A program made the translations under genes and the position numbers. Under the pieces are notes generated by a model, which did no database searches, had not been told where the DNA came from, and saw only the letters and a program-made list of their open reading frames with translations. 8,181 nt of DNA from JBDNFP01 sp041689775 (GTDB lineage Bacteria > Bacteroidota > Bacteroidia > Cytophagales > Spirosomataceae): NCBI GenBank assembly GCA_041689775.1, contig JBDNFP010000009.1, positions 1-8,181 of the forward strand, read 5' to 3'. Every line of letters begins with the position of its first letter. The first letter of the stretch is position 1. This document shows positions 1 to 6,390 of the stretch, piece after piece.

Positions 1-140
1 GAGTCGCAGGACGATATGTTTTTCTAAAAACGAGCAAATTCATGACAATGTCATTGGTATGTACATCAACAAACACTATTTCAAAACAGGAACATATGGC
101 GACTCCGTCGCTGAATGATCAACCCTTTATAGACACTACC
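1..140 (+). mobile_element. Right end of an IS1-family insertion sequence
   Basis: The first 140 bases are the 3' terminal part of an insertion sequence whose left part lies outside the window. Two things show this. An open frame at 2-118 encodes a typical IS1 transposase C-terminus. Read inward on the minus strand from base 140, the sequence starts GGTAGTGTCTATAAAG, and its first seven bases match the IS1 terminal repeat (GGTAATG in the E. coli right end) at six of seven positions. A short stem, GCGAC-tcc-GTCGC (99-111), lies at the end of the transposase gene. IS1 elements usually duplicate 8-9 bp of target, so 141-149 would be one copy of the duplication; the other copy is not visible. The base directly after the element continues a reading frame for a host membrane protein that lacks its start. 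The exact boundary at 140 is inferred. Confidence 0.8.
2..118 (+). CDS. IS1-family transposase, C-terminal fragment
   Basis: This is the last 38 codons of a DDE-type transposase that moves the element; the gene begins upstream of the window. The frame is open from base 2 and stops at TGA 116-118. The translated segment contains RRTICFSKNEQIHDNVIG followed by a YINKHYF stretch. This matches the conserved end of IS1 InsB proteins (RR-x-I-x-FS(R/K)S-x-E-x-H-(D/E)KVIG-x-(Y/F)-(L/I)). The catalytic DDE residues lie upstream and cannot be checked. In IS1 the transposase is commonly made by a programmed frameshift between two frames, but that site is also outside the window. The C-terminus is a few residues longer than in E. 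coli IS1. Confidence 0.85.
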   Translation, partial: SRRTICFSKNEQIHDNVIGMYINKHYFKTGTYGDSVAE

Positions 141-190
141 AATTTTGGATTAAAAAAGGACTAAAATTTGCCGCCTTTGCCGCTCTCTTT

Positions 191-463
191 GTGCTGGCCG
201 CCGGCGGACTAGTCATGACCCTATGGAACTGGCTGATTCCAGTTCTGTTTAGTGGTCCTATCATTAGCTTTGGGCAGGCACTAGGCTTATTACTACTCTC
301 CAAAATCCTCTTTGGCGGATTTGGGCGGAGCGGGGGCTGGCGCGGAGGACAATGGCGACAAAAAATGGAGGAACGTTGGAAAAACGCTACTCCGGAAGAG
401 CGCGAGCGCTGGAAGCATCGCTGGGGCAAGAAGTTTGAAGATCCGACCACGGCGCAGTTCTAA
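191..463 (+). CDS. Small membrane protein, 5' end cut by the IS1 element
   Basis: The product is a small protein with two hydrophobic segments and a charged tail. Its role is unknown to me. Similar small proteins with a conserved NWL-x-P-x-LF...ALGLLLLSKILFGGF core occur in Bacteroidota. GTG at 191 is the first usual start, but the same frame is open back to the IS junction at 141 and encodes FWIKKGLKFAAFAALF directly before it. That stretch completes the first membrane helix, so the natural protein almost certainly began just before base 141 and its ATG was removed by the insertion. From GTG the product has 90 residues: a shortened first helix, a second helix at about 24-42, a Gly/Arg/Trp-rich linker, and a helical tail rich in Glu, Arg and Trp (about 54-80), loosely like Spy/CpxP-type segments. 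Expression after the insertion is doubtful. The stop codon lies inside the palindrome at 460-519. Confidence 0.6.
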   Translation: MLAAGGLVMTLWNWLIPVLFSGPIISFGQALGLLLLSKILFGGFGRSGGWRGGQWRQKMEERWKNATPEERERWKHRWGKKFEDPTTAQF

Positions 464-519
464 TTTTGAATGAGTGAATGATAGAAAAAAAATTCTATCA
501 TTCACTCATTCAAAATTAG
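460..519. repeat. Perfect 27-bp inverted repeat with A6 loop
   Basis: Arms 460-486 and 493-519 are perfect reverse complements across 27 bp and are separated by six A residues. The left arm itself contains a near-tandem unit, GAATGAGT followed by GAATGATA. The hairpin lies between two convergent genes and includes the stop codon of the upstream one (461-463); the outer-membrane gene on the minus strand stops 7 bases beyond it. Position and symmetry suggest a bidirectional transcription terminator or RNA-end protecting hairpin. It has no GC-rich stem and no U tract directly after either arm, so it is not a textbook intrinsic terminator. An alternative is one copy of a dispersed palindromic repeat. 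Confidence 0.85.
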
Positions 520-526
520 TTACCAC

Positions 527-1633
527 TTAAAACGCCTCCCCAATGGTAGCGTAGAAGTTGCCACTTCCATAAGGCGACATACCGTAGTCGAGCCGGACAT
601 TAAGATGATTCTTTTTCTGGGCCGTTATTCGAAGTCCCAGTCCGTAGGTGTACTTCGGTTTATTGAGCCGGAGTATATCTTTTTCATTGCCCAGAAAGCC
701 CAAGGAGCCAAAGCCCGTCAGGCCGATAAAATGCCATACCTCCCAGCGCAATTCGGCCTGAGTAAGCAACGAGTTCTTATCGCGAAAAAAGTTTTCGTAC
801 ACACCCCTCATTTTTTTAGAACCACCCATGGCCGACAATTGGCTGAAAGGTATGTTATCTCCAACGACTACACTTCCCACGTAGTTGGTAGCGAGTACCA
901 GCCTCTCACTGACTGAAAAATAATTAGCAGCATCTATATAAAAGCGCACAAAATTGCGGTCAGCACCAAATACTTTGGACGTGGGTAGAATATAAAACTC
1001 CCCGAACATCCCCCGGCGCGGATAAAAAATCTGGTCGCGGGTATCGCGGAGGACAGAAGGCCCCAGGCTCGACGTACGGCTGAAATTACTCCCTTCAATA
1101 CGGCCGGAGGCCAACTCTCCACCCTCCTTAGTACCCGTCACGTTGAAGCTTTCATACTGGTACCTAACCCCTGCATACACATTTGGGGCAACAAGCCGTG
1201 AGGCTAAAAGTCGGATGCGAGGGTAGGTTACGTCAAATCGCTCTTCTTCTACCCGGTTCTCTCCTATGCCATAGTACAGGTAATTAAACTTGTACCAGCC
1301 ATTATCTCCGTTGAAATAGTATTTATTATTATCGTAAAATATACTGAAAGGAACAAAGGCAAGAATCTGTTTATTTTGGGTAAAGGTAAGTCCAAAGGAA
1401 ACCTGGGAAGGCTTCGAACTGACAGAATCCTGAGCAAAAGAAAAAGTAGTGGTGCCCACTACACCACCTCCCCAGCGCGTTTCGGGCAGGCGGAAGACTA
1501 CCGGAAGGGCAATGAATTTTGTATCGCGAAGAAGTTTTTCAGGAGCTGTTTTTTTTAAAGAATCAGGGACTATCGGGATGGCACTCAACAAACGAGAAAA
1601 GCACAAGAAGAGAATAAGGGTCAATAATCGCAT
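527..1633 (-). CDS. BamA/TamA-type (Omp85) outer-membrane beta-barrel protein
   Basis: The 368-residue product is predicted to be an outer-membrane barrel of the bacterial surface antigen/Omp85 superfamily. Residues 1-18 form a signal peptide (hydrophobic core LLTLILFLCF, probable cut after LSA). The rest is alternating amphipathic strands rich in aromatic residues. Family landmarks are the LRDTRD...YPRRG segment (195-207), the K-MRG-VY motif (274-279) matching the conserved VRGF/Y lid-loop motif, and a C-terminal Phe (368) typical of barrel insertion signals. There is room for about 16 strands but none for the periplasmic POTRA domains of BamA or TamA, so a role as the main assembly factor is unlikely. 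In Bacteroidota such short proteins are usually annotated only as BamA/TamA family. The gene stands alone, convergent with the small membrane gene and divergent from fumC. The start is ATG on the minus strand at 1633-1631, with the signal peptide immediately after it. Confidence 0.85.
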   Translation of the reverse strand: MRLLTLILFLCFSRLLSAIPIVPDSLKKTAPEKLLRDTKFIALPVVFRLPETRWGGGVVGTTTFSFAQDSVSSKPSQVSFGLTFTQNKQILAFVPFSIFYDNNKYYFNGDNGWYKFNYLYYGIGENRVEEERFDVTYPRIRLLASRLVAPNVYAGVRYQYESFNVTGTKEGGELASGRIEGSNFSRTSSLGPSVLRDTRDQIFYPRRGMFGEFYILPTSKVFGADRNFVRFYIDAANYFSVSERLVLATNYVGSVVVGDNIPFSQLSAMGGSKKMRGVYENFFRDKNSLLTQAELRWEVWHFIGLTGFGSLGFLGNEKDILRLNKPKYTYGLGLRITAQKKNHLNVRLDYGMSPYGSGNFYATIGEAF

Positions 1634-1654
1634 GAAAAGTTTTTTTACTGTAAT

Positions 1655-1670
1655 GTACGTAAGAACGTAC
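1655..1670. repeat. Small inverted repeat in the leader of the barrel gene
   Basis: GTACGT (1655-1660) and ACGTAC (1665-1670) form a perfect 6-bp stem with an AAGA loop. The repeat lies 22 bases upstream of the minus-strand barrel gene start, so it could be a leader hairpin or an operator. Six-base repeats arise by chance, so the function is uncertain. Confidence 0.3.
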
Positions 1671-1704
1671 CGTTAGGTTGTTATTTAAATTCCGTTTCTG
1701 CCCT

Positions 1705-1719
1705 ATTTGTTAAACAAAT
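1705..1719. promoter_or_regulatory. Palindrome between divergent barrel gene and fumC
   Basis: The 15-base sequence ATTTGTTAAACAAAT is symmetric: two 7-bp arms around a central A. It sits 71 bases upstream of the barrel gene start and 83 bases upstream of fumC, where a regulator acting on both divergent promoters could bind. I could not place convincing Bacteroidota -33/-7 promoter elements (TTG / TAnnTTTG) beside it. The nearest -7-like match for fumC is TAATTTTA at 1754-1761, without a good -33 partner. The role as an operator is inferred from symmetry and position only. Confidence 0.3.
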
Positions 1720-1802
1720 ATGCATAAAAATACCAAAACTCCCCTCCGAGCCCTAATTTTACAGTTCTCAAATTTCAAATTACGTATCTATAAAATACTA
1801 AC

Positions 1803-3206
1803 ATGGACTACCGCATAGAAAAGGACACCATGGGCGAAGTGCAAGTACCTGCCCACGTGTACTGGGGCGCGCAGACGCAGCGTTCGATCATGAATTTTCC
1901 CATTGCTCAGGATATTAATAAGATGCCAAAGGAAATAATCAAAGCCTTTGCCTATCTCAAAAAAGCCGCCGCCATCACCAATTACGAGGCGGGAGTACTC
2001 CCGAAAGAAAAATCAGACCTGATTGGTCAAGCCTGTGATGAAATACTCGAAGGCAAGCTCGACGATCAATTTCCACTGGTGGTGTGGCAAACCGGATCAG
2101 GTACGCAGTCGAACATGAACTGCAACGAAGTAATTGCCTACCGCGGACACGTATTGCAGGGTGGTTCGTTGGCCGACAAACAGAAATCGTTGCACCCCAA
2201 CGACGACGTAAATAAGTCGCAGTCATCAAACGATACCTTCCCGACGGCTATGCACATTGCGGCCTACAAGATGATGATGAAGGTAACCATTCCCGGTATC
2301 ACCAAGCTACGCGATACTCTCAGAGCCAAGGCCGAAGAGTTTAAAAGAGTGGTTAAGATCGGTCGTACCCACTTCATGGACGCTACGCCCTTGACGCTTG
2401 GTCAGGAGTTTTCGGGCTACGCTTCGCAGCTGGACCACGGCTTGCGGGCCATTAATCACACCCTGGCGCACCTGTCGGAGCTGGCGTTAGGTGGTACTGC
2501 GGTCGGTACGGGTATTAATACACCCGAGGGTTATTCAGAAAACGTAGCGGCGCACATTGCTACCCTAACCGGGCTACCCTTTATTACGGCAGAAAATAAG
2601 TTTGAAGCCCTGGCCGCGCACGATGCAATTGTAGAAGCCCACGGTGCTCTGAAAACCGTAGCCGTTAGTCTGATGAAAATCGGTAACGACATCCGGATGT
2701 TATCTTCCGGCCCGCGTTCGGGTATCGGCGAGATCCATATTCCCGATAACGAGCCCGGCAGCTCCATCATGCCCGGAAAAGTAAACCCCACCCAATGCGA
2801 AGCCATGACCATGGTAGCCGCTCAGGTAATGGGCAACGATGTGGCTATTGGTATCGGTGGTTCCAACGGTCACTTCGAATTGAACGTTTTCAAACCGCTG
2901 ATGGCCTATAACTTCCTGCACTCCGCCCGCCTGATTGGTGATGTCTGCATGTCGTTCAATGATAATTGTGCGGTAGGTATTAAACCCCTACACGAGAATA
3001 TCCAAAAGCACGTGAATAACTCACTGATGTTAGTAACGGCTTTGAACACCAAGATTGGCTACTACAAAGCCGCCGAAATAGCTCAGACCGCCCACAAAAA
3101 CGGCTCAACGCTAAAAGAGACCGCTGTTGCACTCGGCTACCTGACTCCCGAGGAGTTTGACGAGTGGGTAAAGCCGGAGGAAATGGTTGGGAAGGTAGAT
3201 CTGTAA
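1803..3206 (+). CDS. fumC: Class II fumarate hydratase (fumarase C)
   Basis: This enzyme reversibly hydrates fumarate to (S)-malate in the TCA cycle; it is cytosolic, homotetrameric and iron-independent. At 467 residues it equals the length of E. coli FumC. The three conserved regions of the fumarase/aspartase superfamily are all present: GSGTQSNMNCNEV (98-110), the TH-x-x-DA segment with catalytic His190 (189-194), and the signature loop GSSIMPGKVNP (319-329) carrying the catalytic serine (320/321) and substrate-binding Lys/Asn. SSND (141-144) and HFELNVFKP (357-365) also fit fumarase. Its close relatives aspartase and argininosuccinate lyase share the signature, but the overall sequence follows FumC. 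ATG 1803 is preceded by an A/T-rich stretch without a Shine-Dalgarno sequence, usual for this phylum. The gene is transcribed alone and ends 41 bases before an intrinsic terminator. No damage is seen. Confidence 0.97.
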   Translation: MDYRIEKDTMGEVQVPAHVYWGAQTQRSIMNFPIAQDINKMPKEIIKAFAYLKKAAAITNYEAGVLPKEKSDLIGQACDEILEGKLDDQFPLVVWQTGSGTQSNMNCNEVIAYRGHVLQGGSLADKQKSLHPNDDVNKSQSSNDTFPTAMHIAAYKMMMKVTIPGITKLRDTLRAKAEEFKRVVKIGRTHFMDATPLTLGQEFSGYASQLDHGLRAINHTLAHLSELALGGTAVGTGINTPEGYSENVAAHIATLTGLPFITAENKFEALAAHDAIVEAHGALKTVAVSLMKIGNDIRMLSSGPRSGIGEIHIPDNEPGSSIMPGKVNPTQCEAMTMVAAQVMGNDVAIGIGGSNGHFELNVFKPLMAYNFLHSARLIGDVCMSFNDNCAVGIKPLHENIQKHVNNSLMLVTALNTKIGYYKAAEIAQTAHKNGSTLKETAVALGYLTPEEFDEWVKPEEMVGKVDL

Positions 3207-3247
3207 AATTTGAAATAGGAATTCTGAATTATATAAACAAATTGTAT

Positions 3248-3285
3248 GCAGCCTCGCCAACTCACGGGGCTGCTTTCCTTTCTGG
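3248..3285 (+). terminator. Rho-independent terminator of fumC
   Basis: GCAGCCTC (3248-3255) pairs with GGGGCTGC (3266-3273) as an 8-bp GC-rich stem with one G-U pair and a 10-base loop. It is followed by a T-rich run (TTTCCTTTCT, 3274-3283). It begins 41 bases after the fumC stop and is oriented to end fumC transcription. Confidence 0.75.
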
Positions 3286-3329
3286 TTATTGACTATTTTT
3301 AGTCGCCAGTATGACTTTTCTTTACTATT

Positions 3330-3509
3330 CGGTCGGCCATTGAGGCGGGCTACTCATCCATCGACCACATGGATGGTTTTGTGGAAGGGCTTATTCCACC
3401 CGATCTGCTCCCCGAGGAGTCAGAAACGGGACTTTTTGCCATGTTTGTTTCTGATAAAACCGGGCGGAAGCAGATCCCCAAACTCATGCAGCCCAGAACA
3501 TTTGAGTAG
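3330..3509 (+). pseudogene. Amidohydrolase fragment
   Basis: A frame open from 3315 to TAG 3507-3509 encodes a segment that reads like the middle of an imidazolonepropionase-like amidohydrolase. RSAIEAGYSSIDHMDGF is followed by VEGLIP and, after a short linker, by TGLFAMFVSDKTGRKQIPKL. In that family the (A/S)IDH segment carries a metal-binding His in the TIM barrel, and the rest matches the stretch after it. The N-terminal HxH metal site, signal peptide and most of the barrel are absent, and no continuation was found on either side. About 46 codons follow the internal ATG at 3369, too short for a functional enzyme. It is a relic left by deletion on both sides. The family call rests on pattern recognition of one segment. 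Confidence 0.5.
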
Positions 3510-3526
3510 TGATCATCTTCATTGAG

Positions 3527-3549
3527 CAGTTAACACTATATATTAACTG
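3527..3549. repeat. 7-bp inverted repeat in the gap before the alpha/beta-barrel gene
   Basis: CAGTTAA (3527-3533) and TTAACTG (3543-3549) are perfect reverse complements separated by nine A/T-rich bases. The repeat lies just after the amidohydrolase relic and about 100 bases before the next gene. It could be an operator for that gene or a chance AT-rich hairpin. Nothing else was recognised in 3550-3645. Confidence 0.3.
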
Positions 3550-3645
3550 GATCGGCGTTTAGGAATTTTTACTAAAAGCCTTTAAATCTTACAGGTAGTA
3601 GAGGGAGCAAATCCTTCAATCAGAACCTTATCTTTAATAAATACC

Positions 3646-3945
3646 GTGTACAAAGACATTGTTAGCTACGAATTGGCAGAAAATATATCCAAAGAGCATC
3701 TATTCAAGGTAGCGGAGCAAATAGTATCCGAATGGATGAAAAATCAGACCGGATTCATCAAGTGGGAAATTCATAGCAATAGCGATGGTAGTTTCACGGA
3801 TATTATCTACTGGGAATCCCAAGAAACTGCGAAACTTGCCGAAAAGAATATGGGAAACGTCCCGAACACTGCCGACTGGTTCGCCTGCTACAAGGAAGGT
3901 ACAATTTCCAGTAAGAACCTGACTCTCGTGGCAGAGTTTTCATAA
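3646..3945 (+). CDS. Small protein, probable dimeric alpha/beta-barrel (ABM-like) fold
   Basis: The 99-residue soluble protein has no signal peptide or membrane segment. Its pattern is an N-terminal strand (KDIVSYEL), a helix (about 15-32), the segment TGFIKWEIHSN, a strand with DIIYWES, a second helix (ETAKLAEKNM) and a C-terminal strand (LTLVAEFS). This is the order of the ferredoxin-like dimeric alpha/beta-barrel fold of antibiotic-biosynthesis-monooxygenase-like proteins, where G-F-x-x-x-x and W-x-(S/N) are common. The substrate cannot be guessed; many such proteins are small oxygenases, stress proteins or have no known activity. GTG 3646 is the chosen start because it directly precedes the first strand. 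The frame stays open back to 3586 without an ATG, so a slightly longer product is possible. It is intact, in contrast to the damaged genes on both sides. Confidence 0.6.
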   Translation: MYKDIVSYELAENISKEHLFKVAEQIVSEWMKNQTGFIKWEIHSNSDGSFTDIIYWESQETAKLAEKNMGNVPNTADWFACYKEGTISSKNLTLVAEFS

Positions 3946-4044
3946 AAAACGTTTATCGTCGCTGGTGAAATATCTGCCGTCCCAAATGAATACCGTAACT
4001 TGCCTGGCTGACAGGAGTATCATTCCATTGATAGTTTCTAGACC

Positions 4045-4582
4045 ATGAGCAAACGAAAACTAATCTTGTCCATCAGCGTGAGCCTGAATGGATTCATTGC
4101 TGCCTCCGAAAACGACTTGTCGTGGTTCTCCATCGTGGAAAAAGAAGGGAAAGACTACGAATACACTGCCTTCAACGAAAGCGTGGATACATACGTCATT
4201 GGAAGGGAAAAACCTACGATGTGGTACTTCAACTCACCGGAGGTGTCTTTCCGCAAGCGGAGCAACATACCTGCTATATACTTACCCGGCAAGCCCGTGA
4301 AAGTGAGAATGGAGTAACGTTTTACAGTGGCGATATTGAAGACCTTATTGCCAGTCTAAAAAAGAAGAAGGGAAGAATATCTACTGCGATGGCGGGACCG
4401 AAATAGTGAAGTTACTGATGGACAAGAACCTGATTAATGAATATATTATCTCCGTGATTCCAATTCTACTAGGTAACGGAAAGCGGCTATTCTAGGGAAG
4501 TTTGCCCCAAATACACCTCGCAGCCCTACCCAGCAAACAGTATGACTCAGGCCTCGTGCAACTGCATTATACAAAAGCTTAA
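4045..4582 (+). pseudogene. Dihydrofolate-reductase-family (RibD C-terminal-like) protein, frameshifted
   Basis: The joined pieces give one protein of about 178 residues of the RibD C-terminal/DHFR-like reductase family, presumably NADPH-dependent with unknown substrate. Piece one (4045 to about 4210) has the family start LILSISVSLNGFIA, the DLSWF segment and YVIGR. Piece two (about 4212-4360, next frame) continues with KTYDVVLQLTG and ends in SLKK. Piece three (about 4361-4582, third frame) has IYCDGGTEIVKLLMDKNLI, then EYIISVIPILLGNGKRLF, then SGLVQLHYTKA. The switches fall in A runs at 4208-4212 and 4358-4363, and each is explained by one missing A. A separate in-frame TAG at 4493-4495, between RLF and GSLP, could come from CAG by one C-to-T change. 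The first frame alone would end at 4317 with a wrong C-terminus. Three lesions make a real pseudogene likely, though the two A-run changes could be sequencing errors. Confidence 0.85.
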
Positions 4583-4628
4583 ATTAGCACCGCAATCCAT
4601 TTAACTATTAGCACGACTATACTACGGA

Positions 4629-5669
4629 ATGAGAGCCGCCATTTTTGATAAATTCCAGGGTCCAATCACCATTCAAAATGTGGCTGATCCCACCCTCCAA
4701 AACCACGGAGTAGTGGTGAAGGTCAATGCTACTGGTTTATGCCGGAGCGACTGGCACGGGTGGATGGGCCACGACAGTGATATTGTATTACCCCACGTGC
4801 CCGGTCACGAACTGGCGGGCACCATTGAGGCCACTGGAAAAGACGTTCTGAATTTTAAGGTAGGCGACCGGGTTACGGTACCTTTTGTATGTGGATGTGG
4901 GAGTTGTGGCCAATGCGTTTCCGGCAACCATCAAGTATGCGACCACCAATCTCAGCCCGGTTTTACGCATTGGGGTTCATTCGCTGAGTACGTAGCGCTT
5001 GACCACGCTGACACCAACCTAGTGAGGCTGCCCCAAGAAATTTCGGACGTCACCGCCGCCATTTTAGGGTGCCGCTTTATTACTTCCTACCGGGCCATTG
5101 TGGCCCAAGGCAAAGTAACGGGTGGACAGTACGTCGTCGTGCATGGTTGCGGAGGAGTAGGCTTGTCGGCAATCATGATTGCCAATGCCTTGGGAGCGCA
5201 GGTGATTGCCGTCGATATTCACGAAAACACCTTAGAGTTTGCCAAAGAACTGGGAGCTATGGCTACGGTCAATGCCAGGGACCATACCGATGTGGTGGAA
5301 CATATCAAAACGCTAACCCACGGCGGAGCGCACGTATCGCTGGACGCTCTGGGAAGTCAGGTAACTTGTTTTAACTCTATTGCTAACCTACGCAAGAGAG
5401 GTAAGCATATTCAGGTAGGGTTAATGACGGGTAGCCACCAACACCCTAAAATTCCGATGGATAAAGTCATAGCAAATGAACTGGAAGTATTAGGAAGTCA
5501 CGGAATGCAGGCGCATCAGTACCCTGATATGTTGGAAATGATACGAAATGGAAAGCTACACCCCGAAAAACTCATCGAAAAAACTATTTCGTTACGGGAA
5601 GCTACCCTAGCTCTACCCAACATGAATACCTTTGAAAATAAAGGCGTACTGGTGATCAATTCCTTTTGA
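4629..5669 (+). CDS. Zinc-dependent alcohol dehydrogenase (MDR family)
   Basis: The 346-residue cytosolic enzyme oxidises an alcohol to an aldehyde or ketone, or the reverse, with a nicotinamide cofactor; the substrate is unknown. The N-terminal GroES-like domain carries the catalytic zinc site: Cys38 (GLCRSDWH), His60-Glu61 (PGHELAG) and Cys148 (ILGCRF). The structural zinc lobe is complete, with Cys90, Cys93, Cys96 and Cys104. The Rossmann domain has GCGGVG (173-178), and an Asp (196) at the end of the second strand (VIAVD) favours NAD over NADP. Length and all metal ligands fit an active member. ATG 4629 starts at the usual MRAAIFDKF strand, 46 bases after the reductase pseudogene. No terminator was recognised downstream; a short repeat of TATAGCC follows the stop. 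Confidence 0.92.
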   Translation: MRAAIFDKFQGPITIQNVADPTLQNHGVVVKVNATGLCRSDWHGWMGHDSDIVLPHVPGHELAGTIEATGKDVLNFKVGDRVTVPFVCGCGSCGQCVSGNHQVCDHQSQPGFTHWGSFAEYVALDHADTNLVRLPQEISDVTAAILGCRFITSYRAIVAQGKVTGGQYVVVHGCGGVGLSAIMIANALGAQVIAVDIHENTLEFAKELGAMATVNARDHTDVVEHIKTLTHGGAHVSLDALGSQVTCFNSIANLRKRGKHIQVGLMTGSHQHPKIPMDKVIANELEVLGSHGMQAHQYPDMLEMIRNGKLHPEKLIEKTISLREATLALPNMNTFENKGVLVINSF

Positions 5670-5747
5670 GTATAGCCGTATAGCCTTGTGTAAGTACAAC
5701 TACACTTCAAATCTGAGTATATTTAACACCTAAAAGTCTCTTGAGAC

Positions 5748-6299
5748 ATGCAACAGATGGACCGTACTCTCGAAGAACAAAGAAAAGGGTTTTCCAACGG
5801 AAAATTCATTGCCACTCCCCTCGCCGGACTACTGGTTTGGTCCATCATTGGACTAGCAGGTTGGTTTTTCTCTCCGCAAGTTGCGGTTTGGACCTTATTC
5901 ATTGGCACCGGAAGTATTGTGTACCTTGGTATGTTTATCTCTAAGTTTACCGGTGAAAACTTCCTTAAAAAGAACAAACCAAAAAATGTCTTCGATCAAC
6001 TATTTTTCTATGCCGTGGGGGAAGCTATACTGGTATATTCCATTGCCATTCCATTTTTTATGCTAGACTACACCTCCCTACCTCTAACGGTTGGTGTTCT
6101 AACCGGCATCATGTGGTTGCCCTTTTCCTGGATTATCCAGCATTGGGTGGGTCTTTTTCATGGCGTAGTCCGTACTGGATTGGTGGTAGCACTCTGGTAT
6201 CTACTTCCGGACCATCGGTTTGTGGCCATTCCATTTGCAATTGTACTGATGTACGTGGCTACCCTCATCATTCTGAACAATAGGCCAAAAGAGAGTTAA
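5748..6299 (+). CDS. Six-helix membrane protein, DUF7010-like
   Basis: The 183-residue integral membrane protein has no known function. Predicted helices are at about 23-42, 45-66, 84-106, 111-133, 137-153 and 157-176, with a polar N-terminus (QQMDRTLEEQRKGF) and a basic loop (LKKNKPKN, 73-80). There is no cleavable signal peptide. The conserved-looking features are GTGSIVYLGMFISKF (53-67) and QHWVGLFHGVVRT (131-143) followed by WYLLPDHRFVAIP (150-162). These resemble proteins annotated DUF7010, an assignment made from memory. ATG 5748 was chosen; ATG 5757 four codons... three residues later (Met4) is an alternative. A 5-bp inverted repeat (GTCTC-tt-GAGAC, 5736-5747) directly precedes the start. 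It lies 78 bases after the alcohol dehydrogenase in the same direction, so co-transcription is possible. No damage seen. Confidence 0.65.
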   Translation: MQQMDRTLEEQRKGFSNGKFIATPLAGLLVWSIIGLAGWFFSPQVAVWTLFIGTGSIVYLGMFISKFTGENFLKKNKPKNVFDQLFFYAVGEAILVYSIAIPFFMLDYTSLPLTVGVLTGIMWLPFSWIIQHWVGLFHGVVRTGLVVALWYLLPDHRFVAIPFAIVLMYVATLIILNNRPKES

Positions 6300-6390
6300 T
6301 CACCTACTTAGGAAAAGATGAAAAGTACCATAATCCTGACATCAAAACCTTTTACAAGAGAATCACATAGTTATATTTATTTTGGAAGAA

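Noticed and set aside
293..505. Minus-strand open frame of 70 codons
   Set aside because: It begins inside the palindrome and runs antisense to the small membrane gene, whose frame has clear helix structure; the minus frame has low-complexity, unprotein-like composition.
1975..2921. Several minus-strand open frames inside fumC
   Set aside because: They are antisense shadows of a fully conserved fumarase coding sequence.
3289..3525. Plus-strand open frame of 78 codons after the fumC terminator
   Set aside because: The adjacent frame encodes the recognisable amidohydrolase segment; this frame is its shadow and resembles no family.
4122..4406. A separate 94-codon gene inside the reductase region
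   Set aside because: Its second half is the middle piece of the frameshifted reductase and its first part is out-of-frame sequence, so it is not an independent gene.
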